A stretch of DNA of 64,000 nucleotides from CAVTPU01 sp963736695 (lineage in GTDB: Bacteria > Actinomycetota > Actinomycetes > Mycobacteriales > Micromonosporaceae). The stretch lies in contig CAVTPU010000004.1 in assembly GCA_963736695.1 (NCBI GenBank), positions 3,100,001 to 3,164,000 of the forward strand, read 5' to 3'. The notes beneath the pieces were generated by a model. It worked only from the letters and a program-made list of their open reading frames with translations. It ran no database searches and had not been told where the DNA came from. Positions within the stretch are counted from its first letter, which is position 1; each line of letters starts with the position of its first letter. This document shows positions 16,924-24,044 of the stretch, piece after piece. The position numbers and the translations under genes were made by a program.

Positions 16924-17478
16924 ATGCATCGTCAAAGCGACACATTTGCTGGTACGAAATCCCACAAAATAGGTTTACCGACGAAAATCGTTCTACTCAT
17001 GGCCGCTGCCATGCTCGCGTCGACAGGGTGCGGCGGGCAGTCGGACGGGAAAGCCCCACCGGTGCGACCACCCGGCCGACCGGAAACAGCGTCCCCGCGC
17101 GTGGTGTCCACAATCGAGACGCCCGGCAGTGACGACCAGGACGTTCGCGTTGCGGCCCCACCCGCCAGTCAGGCGAGCGTGATCGCGACCCGGTTCGCCC
17201 GCGCGTGGGCTCGACCCGACACACCCCCAGCGGTGTGGTGGGCCGAGATCGCCCCACTGTGTGAGCCCACCTTCGCGGGCACGTTGCAGACAGTCGACCC
17301 GGCGATGATCCCCGCCACCACCGTCACCGGAGCGCCGACCGCGACCACACCGTCGTCATCGACGTTGCGAGTGTTCCTCATCCCCACCGACGCGGGCACC
17401 CTCACCGTCACCGTCGTCGCAACAGCCGGCGCGTGGATGGTGTCCGACAACGACTTCGACCGGCAGGTGACCCGATGA
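16924..17478 (+). CDS. Putative lipoprotein of the conjugation module
   Basis: 184 residues. The N-terminus has basic residues, a hydrophobic stretch (IVLLMAAAMLAS) and a Cys at about residue 36 in STGC, a weak lipobox. A Pro-rich linker precedes a folded domain of about 110 residues with WWAEIAPLC and a C-terminal TVVATAGAWMVSDNDF, similar in style to small NTF2-like extracytoplasmic domains of type IV systems. It is translationally coupled to the M23 gene (ATGA overlap), so it probably acts at the cell surface with that enzyme. Confidence 0.65.
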   Translation: MHRQSDTFAGTKSHKIGLPTKIVLLMAAAMLASTGCGGQSDGKAPPVRPPGRPETASPRVVSTIETPGSDDQDVRVAAPPASQASVIATRFARAWARPDTPPAVWWAEIAPLCEPTFAGTLQTVDPAMIPATTVTGAPTATTPSSSTLRVFLIPTDAGTLTVTVVATAGAWMVSDNDFDRQVTR

Positions 17479-18602
17479 AACACACCAGTGTCGCGGCGGC
17501 CGCCATCACCGTGGCGTTGACGCTCATCGTCTGCGGCGGAGCCATCGGACTTCCCCTACTCATGGCCTCCGCCGAAGCGGGCGAATGCGCCGCCGGCGCC
17601 GCCCCACCCCCCGACGGATCCGTCCCCGTCGGCGAATGGTCACCAACAGCGGTAGCCAACGCCGCCGCGATCGTCACAACCGGCCAGAAGCGCAACGTGC
17701 CCACATGGGGGTGGGTCGTCGCCGTCGCGGTCGCCATGCAAGAAACCCACCTACGCAACCTCGCCAACACGACAGTGCCCGAATCGCTCACCCTGCCCCA
17801 CGACGGGGTCGGCCACGACCACGACTCGGTCGGCCTGTTCCAACAACGCCCCGGCTGGGGCACCGTGACCGAACGAATGACCCCCACCGTGTCCGCCGGC
17901 AAGTTCTACACCGCCCTCACCACAGTGGACGGCTGGCAACGAATGCCCCTCACCCAAGCCGCCCAAGCCGTGCAGAGATCAGCATTCCCGCAGGCCTACC
18001 AGAAATGGCAACAGCCAGCACAAACACTCATCAGCGCACTACTTAAACTGCCCAACCTCAACACTATCGGCGGCGCCGGCCCCACAGCCCCATGCGGGCC
18101 AGACGCCGCCGGACCGGTCATCGTCGGCGCCGGAGGCTGGACCCAACCCGTACGGGCACCGATCGTGTCCAGATTCCGCACCCCCAGCCGCCCCACCCAC
18201 GACGGCGTCGACCTCGGAGCCGCACGCAACACCGTCATCCGCGCCGCGTCAGCCGGCATCGTCGTGTGGTCAGGCTGCGACCCCGGCACCCGAGCAACAG
18301 TCGGCACATGCGACCGCGACGGATCATCCACCGCCCGCGGATGCGGCTGGTACGTCGACATCTGGCACCCCGGCAACATCCTCACCCGCTACTGCCACAT
18401 GATCCGCCGTCCATACACCGCAGCAGGCGACACCGTCACCGCCGGACAAGTCATCGGCCACGTCGGCACCAGCGGCCACTCATCCGGCCCACACCTGCAC
18501 TACGAAGTCCACCAACACGTCGGCAAAGGCAAATACGCCGGACGAAACACCGCCACAGACCCCATATCATTCATGACCGCTGTCGGCGCGGCACTACCCT
18601 GA
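17475..18602 (+). CDS. VirB1-like muramidase / M23 peptidase of the conjugation module
   Basis: 375 residues. The first ~30 residues are a signal peptide or membrane anchor. Residues ~50-200 (VAVAVAMQETHLRNL, then SVGLFQQRPGWG and AGKFY) match the lysozyme-like domain of NlpC/transglycosylase-type hydrolases, with the Glu of QETHL as likely catalytic residue. The C-terminal domain is peptidase M23: THDGVDLGA provides the first His and Asp and HLHYEVH the other His. Such two-domain wall hydrolases open the peptidoglycan for type IV channels in Gram-positive bacteria. Two Cys-containing loops (GCDPGT, GTCDRDG) lie between the metal ligands, which may form a disulfide. Confidence 0.85.
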   Translation: MKHTSVAAAAITVALTLIVCGGAIGLPLLMASAEAGECAAGAAPPPDGSVPVGEWSPTAVANAAAIVTTGQKRNVPTWGWVVAVAVAMQETHLRNLANTTVPESLTLPHDGVGHDHDSVGLFQQRPGWGTVTERMTPTVSAGKFYTALTTVDGWQRMPLTQAAQAVQRSAFPQAYQKWQQPAQTLISALLKLPNLNTIGGAGPTAPCGPDAAGPVIVGAGGWTQPVRAPIVSRFRTPSRPTHDGVDLGAARNTVIRAASAGIVVWSGCDPGTRATVGTCDRDGSSTARGCGWYVDIWHPGNILTRYCHMIRRPYTAAGDTVTAGQVIGHVGTSGHSSGPHLHYEVHQHVGKGKYAGRNTATDPISFMTAVGAALP

Positions 18603-18632
18603 CACCAACCACACGAGATCTGAGGATTGCGG

Positions 18633-19244
18633 ATGGCCAACTATCGAATGCTGATTCCGACCGACGAGCAGATTCGGTCGCTACACGAGCAGTACGCGCC
18701 GACCCCGGAGGCTTTCGAGCTCGTCTATACCCACTGCGAGATCGTCTGTGCGGTGGCGGAACAACTGCTCGACGGGTGCAGTTCACACCTTAACGTCGAT
18801 CTCGTACGGGCCGGATGTCTGCTTCATGACATCGGCGTCTACGGCCTATACGATGCGGCGGGCGAGCTCGACCACAAGAGCTACATTCGTCACGGGGTGC
18901 TCGGCCATGCCCTGCTACGTGACCTCAAGTTTCCGGAACAGTTGTGCAGATTCTGTTCTCACCACACCGGGGTCGGGCTCAGCGCCGATGACGTGGTTCG
19001 ACAGCGGCTGCCATTGCCGGCCGGTGACTACCTGGCCGAGACCGGTGAAGAGCGGCTTGTGATGTATGCGGACAAGTTTCACAGTAAGTCGACGCCGCCG
19101 ATGTTCCTCACCGCAGCCTCCTATTCGGCTAGCGTTCGGCGGTTCGGAGAGGACAAGGCGACCCAGTTCGCGGCGATGGTGGAGCATTTCGGCGAGCCGG
19201 ATCTGCCGCGACTATCTCTCCACTATGGATACTCGGTATTGTGA
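18633..19244 (+). CDS. HD-domain phosphohydrolase
   Basis: 203 residues from the ATG at 18633 (GAGG about 9 nt before). The metal-binding set is visible: H in YTHCEIV (~residue 31), LLHDIG (HD at ~66-67), H in SYIRHGVLGH, SHHTG and a later Asp in MYADKFH. The arrangement resembles the short YqeK/uridylyltransferase-type HD hydrolases that act on nucleotides. The physiological substrate is unknown. It closes the plus-strand unit of the conjugation module and converges with toxin-antitoxin pair 3. Confidence 0.8.
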   Translation: MANYRMLIPTDEQIRSLHEQYAPTPEAFELVYTHCEIVCAVAEQLLDGCSSHLNVDLVRAGCLLHDIGVYGLYDAAGELDHKSYIRHGVLGHALLRDLKFPEQLCRFCSHHTGVGLSADDVVRQRLPLPAGDYLAETGEERLVMYADKFHSKSTPPMFLTAASYSASVRRFGEDKATQFAAMVEHFGEPDLPRLSLHYGYSVL

Positions 19245-19274
19245 GTGTCGCCGCCGACAGTCGGCACGACGCAC

Positions 19275-20336
19275 TCAACGCTGCGGGGCGAGCGGTTCTG
19301 GGTTTCGGCCCGGTTGGGGGTCTGTCCTGGGTGGTCCGGGTTGGTGACCCAGCGCTGCGGCGGTGGTGCCGGTGAATGCCGTCGCGGCCATCTGCTGCGG
19401 AGTGAGGGTCCCGACCTCGGGGTGCGGGGCGTGAAACCGCCGTACGGCTTCTGCCAGGTCAGGCAATGTCATCTGCGGATCGGCGTGAATCTGGCCGAGA
19501 GCCTTGATGTCCTCCAGTTCGGCCAGCCAGTCGGGTCCCAGTCCCGTGGCGGCCTCGCTGAGCTTCCGCGCGAACGTCAGGGTCTGTTCCGGCGTCCACC
19601 TTCGGTCGTGTTCCGATTGGACCGTCTCTCGAGCCGCAGGGGGGCGCTGCCACAGTCGTTGCTCGTCGCGGGCGTTGGTGTAGAGCACGATGTTGCCGCG
19701 ACGCACCACGTCAACCGCATCCACAGAGTCAGAGCGGTCTATGAAATCAGCGACGGCCGAGATTCCACGGTAAGAGACGTCATGAGTCTTTCTGGCGGTC
19801 AGGCGACCGTCTCCGGTGTCACGGACCTGCTCGTGAAAGCGGCTGACGATCCCCAACCGACTGTTGGCCTCGTTGACGGCGAGGATGACCGCTTGGACCC
19901 GATAACCGCTGGCGCGGAACTGTCCGGTGACTTCGGCGAACTTCGCGGGATCCCGTCCGGCGCTTTCAAGCAGCACGTCGGCCCGCTGGCTGATGGCATA
20001 TTCGGTGGCCATCGTGTTCCATCGCCGAGCGTCGGGCGACGTCAGTGGCGAGGCGTGCTCCGGGTCGCGAGCAAGCAGGTCGGTGTAGTCGGGGTGATAG
20101 GGCTTGTAGAAGTCTCCGACGATGTGCGCGGCTCCGCCTCGTTCGTTCAACACGGCCTTGCAGGCGTCGGCGATGCGGGTCTTGCCAGCACCCGGTTGTC
20201 CCACGACGATCACGGCGATCGGTTGGCGCCCATCGTCATGATGGGAATACGCGACCCCAAACCTTTCTGGCACGATCTGTTGGTCGAAGATGTCCCGGGC
20301 TCGACTGTCGTCGAGGTAGTGCGGGTTGTCTGACAT
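19275..20336 (-). CDS. Zeta-type toxin, P-loop kinase (TA pair 3)
   Basis: 353 residues. GQPGAGKT at residues 46-53, the Asp of HIVGDFYKPY, the Glu of VLLES, the RF pair in SRFHEQV and GRLTAR are all retained, so like the copy at 817 it appears catalytically complete. The C-terminal extension (after about residue 270) is divergent and Pro-rich. Its ATG overlaps the stop of the upstream small gene by 1 nt. It is on the opposite strand to the other two pairs and next to the type VII-like cassette, so the three pairs are dispersed paralogues rather than a tandem array. Confidence 0.85.
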   Translation of the reverse strand: MSDNPHYLDDSRARDIFDQQIVPERFGVAYSHHDDGRQPIAVIVVGQPGAGKTRIADACKAVLNERGGAAHIVGDFYKPYHPDYTDLLARDPEHASPLTSPDARRWNTMATEYAISQRADVLLESAGRDPAKFAEVTGQFRASGYRVQAVILAVNEANSRLGIVSRFHEQVRDTGDGRLTARKTHDVSYRGISAVADFIDRSDSVDAVDVVRRGNIVLYTNARDEQRLWQRPPAARETVQSEHDRRWTPEQTLTFARKLSEAATGLGPDWLAELEDIKALGQIHADPQMTLPDLAEAVRRFHAPHPEVGTLTPQQMAATAFTGTTAAALGHQPGPPRTDPQPGRNPEPLAPQR

Positions 20337-20629
20337 CAGTTGTCCCGACCCCGCAGTTCCTTATACAACGCCACGTATCGCGCTCGAACCGCCGCTACCT
20401 CGTTCGGATCGGTTGCACGTAACTGCGCTTGTTCGGTGGCTGCTCGAGACCGCCGATCCCGCCACATCGCTGCGGCCGCGTCGTCACCGGCCCCCTCCGC
20501 CTGGTTGGCGCGACTGGTATAGAAGGCCATGACATTGCCGATGATGTCGAGAGTCACCTCGAAACTGGTCGATTCTGCGTCGTTCCACTCCCACGACGGT
20601 GTCGAACTGGCGATAGATGGCTCAGTCAT
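20336..20629 (-). CDS. Putative antitoxin of zeta-type TA pair 3
   Basis: 97 residues. Starts MTEPS like the protein at 527 and carries WEWND, SFEV and AFYTS in the same places as the other two putative antitoxins, followed by Ala/Arg-rich helix. It is closer in length and ends to copy 1 than to copy 2. GGGGAGG lies just upstream of the ATG. Cognate pairing with the toxin at 19275 is inferred from the 1-nt overlap. Confidence 0.65.
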   Translation of the reverse strand: MTEPSIASSTPSWEWNDAESTSFEVTLDIIGNVMAFYTSRANQAEGAGDDAAAAMWRDRRSRAATEQAQLRATDPNEVAAVRARYVALYKELRGRDN

Positions 20630-20677
20630 CGATACCTCCCCTATTCGGCGTGATCATATCGTCCGCCAAGAAATGAG

Positions 20678-21274
20678 TCAGCCAACCAGAGCGGCGGCGA
20701 CCGCGCGCAGCGGCGCGCCCGATTCGGCGATCGGCACGGTGAAGGCGAGCCAGGAACCGTCGGCAAAGTCGATGCGCAGCCGCTTCGGGTTGAGCCGATG
20801 CCAGCCCACCCGTGCCGACCCCACCTCGGCTCGTGTCGCTGCCCAAGCGACCCGGGTCTCGGCGAGTGAACGCTCATCGTCCGCCGGGTTGGAGAGCAGC
20901 TTCACTTCGCCGGTGACGCAGGCGAGCAGCCGCTGGTCGGTGACGGCGAGCAGTGTGTGCCGCAGTTTCCCGTCGGGCCGGGGTCGGTTGATCCCCCGGT
21001 GCAGCCGGGAGGCGGCCGAGCCGGGGGTGCCCCGACCGGCGATTCCCCACCCGATCAGGTCCACGAGGTGGTCGCCACGATCCCACGTCGCCAGGGGGAG
21101 CAACAGGTTGAGCAGCACCGAGGTGATCGTCGCCCGCCCACGTGCGTCGGGGGTCGTCTCGTCGGGCGGCGGCGGTGTGACACCGCCGCAAACCCCCGTC
21201 TGCGCGTACGCCAGCACCTGCTCGCCTGGCTCGACGAGCTGGCGGATCCGTTCGCGGAGGCGTGTCTCGTCCAT
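20678..21274 (-). CDS. Uncharacterised protein in the type VII-like cassette
   Basis: 198 residues. The sequence contains a Pro-rich stretch (about 33-40), a hydrophobic stretch TSVLLNLLLPLATW (about 51-64) and a C-terminal domain with LLAVTDQRLLACVTG, resembling PH-like or YokE-type domains in which TDxRLL is typical. I do not recognise a specific family and assign no function. It follows the YbaB-like gene with only a 4-nt gap, so it is probably co-transcribed. Confidence 0.6.
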   Translation of the reverse strand: MDETRLRERIRQLVEPGEQVLAYAQTGVCGGVTPPPPDETTPDARGRATITSVLLNLLLPLATWDRGDHLVDLIGWGIAGRGTPGSAASRLHRGINRPRPDGKLRHTLLAVTDQRLLACVTGEVKLLSNPADDERSLAETRVAWAATRAEVGSARVGWHRLNPKRLRIDFADGSWLAFTVPIAESGAPLRAVAAALVG

Positions 21275-21278
21275 CGCT

Positions 21279-21638
21279 TCAGTATCGGTCGTAGTCGTAG
21301 TCGTGGTCGTCGGCGTCCCGCTCCGCAGCCGGCGCGTTGCCCATGACCTCGCCGACGATCTCGCGAACCCGGGCGGCGGCGGCTTCCTGGGCGCGGTTTG
21401 CCGCTGCGGTGAACTCCTCCGCCAGAGTGTGTGAGTCGAACCGCAAGGCGCGGGCGTTGACCTCGGTGGAGAGGATCTTGCCGTCAGCGGCGGCCGTCAC
21501 GGTGACCAAGCCGGAGTCGCTCACCCCTGAGGTGCTGCTCTGTTCCAACTCGGCCATCCGCGCGCCGAGCTCACGCTGCCACCCGTCGAGGTTGCGAGCC
21601 AGCGCCTCCATTCGGTCCAGGGCGGGGAAGGATGTCAC
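21279..21638 (-). CDS. YbaB/EbfC-family protein
   Basis: 119 residues. The core LVTVTAAADGKILSTEV and TLAEEFTAAANRAQEAA match the strand-helix plan of the YbaB/EbfC family, small dimeric DNA-binding proteins. An acidic DDHDYDYD tail follows. In actinobacteria such diverged YbaB copies are commonly found beside WXG/ESX-type genes, as here, rather than beside recR/dnaX, so the role may be in secretion regulation rather than nucleoid binding. Confidence 0.75.
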   Translation of the reverse strand: MTSFPALDRMEALARNLDGWQRELGARMAELEQSSTSGVSDSGLVTVTAAADGKILSTEVNARALRFDSHTLAEEFTAAANRAQEAAAARVREIVGEVMGNAPAAERDADDHDYDYDRY

Positions 21639-21647
21639 GGCTGCCTC

Positions 21648-22574
21648 TCAGCTCAGGATCGAGTCGAAGATGTTCTGCGCACCCCGGGTGTATGGGCCCA
21701 GGTCTTCCGCGTAGGTGCCATCCACCAGGTAGTTGCGGTTCTTGCGTCCGTCGGAGACGTCGTTGAGGCCGACCCCGGTGTCCAGCAGAGCGCCAACGAC
21801 GCCGGGAACGTTCACGGGGGAGACCTGGTTGATGGCGAACTTGCCAGGGAACAGAATCGCGGTCCGCTTCAGTTTGAACATCAACGCCTCCCGGGAATAT
21901 CCAGACGTGTTCCAGACCCGGTATGCCTTCTTGGCTTTTCGCAGCTCCATCACGGTGGTGCGGTATTTGGTGAGCAGCTGGGCGACCTTCTGAAGCTTGG
22001 CGGCGAGCTTGGTGAGGATCTCCGCGAACCGTGCCACGATCTTCACCATCCGGCCGATCGTGGTCGCCAGCCGGGCCAGCACCCGGACCACCGTGGCGGC
22101 CAGCGACACACCCGCACTGAGTGCGGCGGCCACTGCGGCGATGATGACCTCGGTGAGGAACCAGAGTAGGAACTCCAGGATCAGCTCGACCAAGAGGTTG
22201 AACGCGTCAACCGCCGCGTTCGCCGCGTCGACCAGCACCTCCGTGGTGCCATTGAGCCCCTCGGCCAACGCCTCGATGGCCTCCTCGACGGACTCCATCG
22301 AGGCGTGGAACTTGTCGGCGGCGTCGCCGTCCCACGCGCCGCGCAGCCGCGCCCGATCAGCGATCTGGCTCCCGGCGATCTGCCGGACAGCCTCGCCCGT
22401 GGTCAACGCGAGTTGGGCCGCCCGCATGAGGTCGTCCGGCTCGCCGGCGACCAGCTCCAGCAGCTGACCAAAGGGCCAGAGCACGGCCTGGGAGAGCGGC
22501 TTGAAGGGATCGGGGGTGCCCGACACGATCTGCTCGAAGTATGTCTTGTTGCGCTGCAGCGCCTCGGTGCTCAT
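21648..22574 (-). CDS. WXG-like type VII secretion-associated protein with membrane region
   Basis: 308 residues. Residues ~55-100 give a helix-turn-helix with RLRGAWDGDAADKF, the W-x-G-type turn (here WDG) of ESX substrates, followed by a long helical hydrophobic/amphipathic part (NLLVELILEFLLWFLTEVIIAAVAAALSAGVS, described in pieces as residues ~125-155) and a basic helix. The C-terminal 80 residues (NQVSPVNVPGVVGALLDTG...) match no toxin fold that I know. It may be a polymorphic ESX effector with an unknown tip, or a structural protein. No immunity gene can be singled out. Confidence 0.65.
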   Translation of the reverse strand: MSTEALQRNKTYFEQIVSGTPDPFKPLSQAVLWPFGQLLELVAGEPDDLMRAAQLALTTGEAVRQIAGSQIADRARLRGAWDGDAADKFHASMESVEEAIEALAEGLNGTTEVLVDAANAAVDAFNLLVELILEFLLWFLTEVIIAAVAAALSAGVSLAATVVRVLARLATTIGRMVKIVARFAEILTKLAAKLQKVAQLLTKYRTTVMELRKAKKAYRVWNTSGYSREALMFKLKRTAILFPGKFAINQVSPVNVPGVVGALLDTGVGLNDVSDGRKNRNYLVDGTYAEDLGPYTRGAQNIFDSILS

Positions 22575-22583
22575 CGGTCTCCC

Positions 22584-22904
22584 TCAGCCGTCCGGAGTGA
22601 ACAGCTCGGTGGTCCCCACGTCGGTTCCGGTGTAGGCGTCGGCGGTGTCGCTGATTCCCTCGGCGATGTCGGCCATCACCTCAGCGCCCTCCGCCAGCCC
22701 CGTCAGGCACGCCTCGAACTGCTCCTTGTAGGCGTCGGCAAGGCTAAATGACGCAGGCATGATGCCGAAGGCGTGTCGTGCGACGTGTCCGTCGTTGAAG
22801 ATCTGGTGCAGCTCTCGGAATCGGGCCACCCGGTCTCGGGACGCGGCGGCGAAGACGGTCAGCGCCTCCGGTTGCACGTCCAGGTTCTTGCTCGGACTCG
22901 TCAC
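22584..22904 (-). CDS. EspC-like ESX secretion-associated protein
   Basis: 106 residues from a GTG at 22904 with GGGAGG upstream. It has the features of the EspC/DUF2580 family: an N-terminal LDVQPEALTVFAAASRDR helix and a second helix ending in EGISDTADAYTGTD. EspC-like proteins are co-secreted with or cap WXG100 effectors. It heads the four-gene minus-strand cassette, which lacks an EccC ATPase or EccD channel, so secretion would depend on a system elsewhere. Confidence 0.7.
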   Translation of the reverse strand: MTSPSKNLDVQPEALTVFAAASRDRVARFRELHQIFNDGHVARHAFGIMPASFSLADAYKEQFEACLTGLAEGAEVMADIAEGISDTADAYTGTDVGTTELFTPDG

Positions 22905-23018
22905 AGGACCCTCCCCAGCGTCAGAGTCGGCAGAAATACACAGTAGGCGATCCTCGCCGCTTCTCAACGCTGCGAGGCTCGCCTGGCGCGATTAGTCGCC
23001 AGCAGAGGTCAAATGCGG

Positions 23019-23288
23019 TCACTTCGTGGGGGTACGGACAATGTGGAGCCCGCCGCGATAGGCGACCCTAACCCGCCCCTCGTCGTCAGCGAAGCGGGGC
23101 AGCAGACCTTCGAGCGCGATCCTGGTGCCAGCGCCTGCGTCCACAATGGTGCATGGCGATCGGCCCGGCATTCGGGCGACGAGCAGGCGGAGCAGGCCCT
23201 CGGGATATCTCGGTCGATATCGGTTGTAGTCGCCAGCGAACGCATCGATTAGAGCTGGTTGTTTCGTCACTTTCGGCTCATCCCGCAC
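23019..23288 (-). pseudogene. Methyltransferase remnant with internal deletion
   Basis: An 89-residue frame. It begins like a class I SAM-dependent methyltransferase (FAGDYNRYRPRYP, then TIVDAGAGTRIALEGLL, where DAGAGT is the SAM-binding motif I) and then jumps directly to an ending of the type GRVRVAYRGGLHI that is typical of the last strand in the same family. About 150-170 central residues with the rest of the SAM site are absent, in frame. It cannot be catalytically active. Confidence 0.6.
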
Positions 23289-23765
23289 TGGTCCCTATTC
23301 CGCACGATGGAGCAGGTAAGGCACGAACTCGACGAAGTCCTGTAAGGGAAATATCGCCATTACACTCCACGCCTCAGTCAGCCAACATATCTCAATATGT
23401 GAGACGGCGTGATCTACGCCTCGACCCGCCAATCAAACCGTCGTCGAGTGTGAAGCGCCGGGCGAAGCCGCAGGTGGCGCGCTGGTCCGTGGTGGGCGCC
23501 GGCACGGCGTACCCGCAAATATCCTGGCTTTTTCGGCGCAACGGGCGCCGCCTCATGGGGCGTGTGACAGCGCGATTACGGGGAGCCAAAGTGTGGAGAC
23601 AGTGCCTGGAGTCAGTGCTGGACACAGTGGTCAAACCGATCGGTCAGACTTGTTGTCTGGCGGTGCCGCAGGGGCGTGCGAGAGGTTTGCCAGTCGGCGC
23701 GGCTGTGGCACCATCTTCTTATTCCCTGTCCATTCTGGGATCAGTTGATGCGATGGGAGCGCGAG
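23289..23765. other. Gap without a supported gene
   Basis: About 480 nt between the methyltransferase remnant and the small membrane protein. Frames on both strands are short, overlapping and without recognisable motifs. Confidence 0.3.
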
Positions 23766-23921
23766 ATGCGTGCTGGCAAGCGAGGCCGACTGGCCACGCG
23801 AACGATGTTGATGGTGACGACTGCGACCGTCGTCGCCGGCGGATTCTGGGTATTCTTCGCGGGCGGCGACGCAGACGTCGCGACGGCCGCGGACGTGGTC
23901 TGGAGTCACTTCGGCCGCTGA
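23766..23921 (+). CDS. Possible small membrane peptide
   Basis: 51 residues from the ATG at 23766. A basic N-terminus (MRAGKRGRLATR) precedes one hydrophobic helix (MLMVTTATVVAGGFWVFF) and an acidic/alanine tail. The upstream GGGAGCG is a fair ribosome binding site. No homologue is recognised; the frame could be fortuitous. Confidence 0.35.
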   Translation: MRAGKRGRLATRTMLMVTTATVVAGGFWVFFAGGDADVATAADVVWSHFGR

Positions 23922-24044
23922 CGTCCGCACCGGTTAGTGAGAGCGAGCTGGCTGGGACGACTGGTCAGCCGCTGCGATGGAGTCGCGGCGTGGTGAGGGC
24001 CGCGACCCCGTCAGCACAACTGACGGCGTGAGGGGCGGAGCCGG

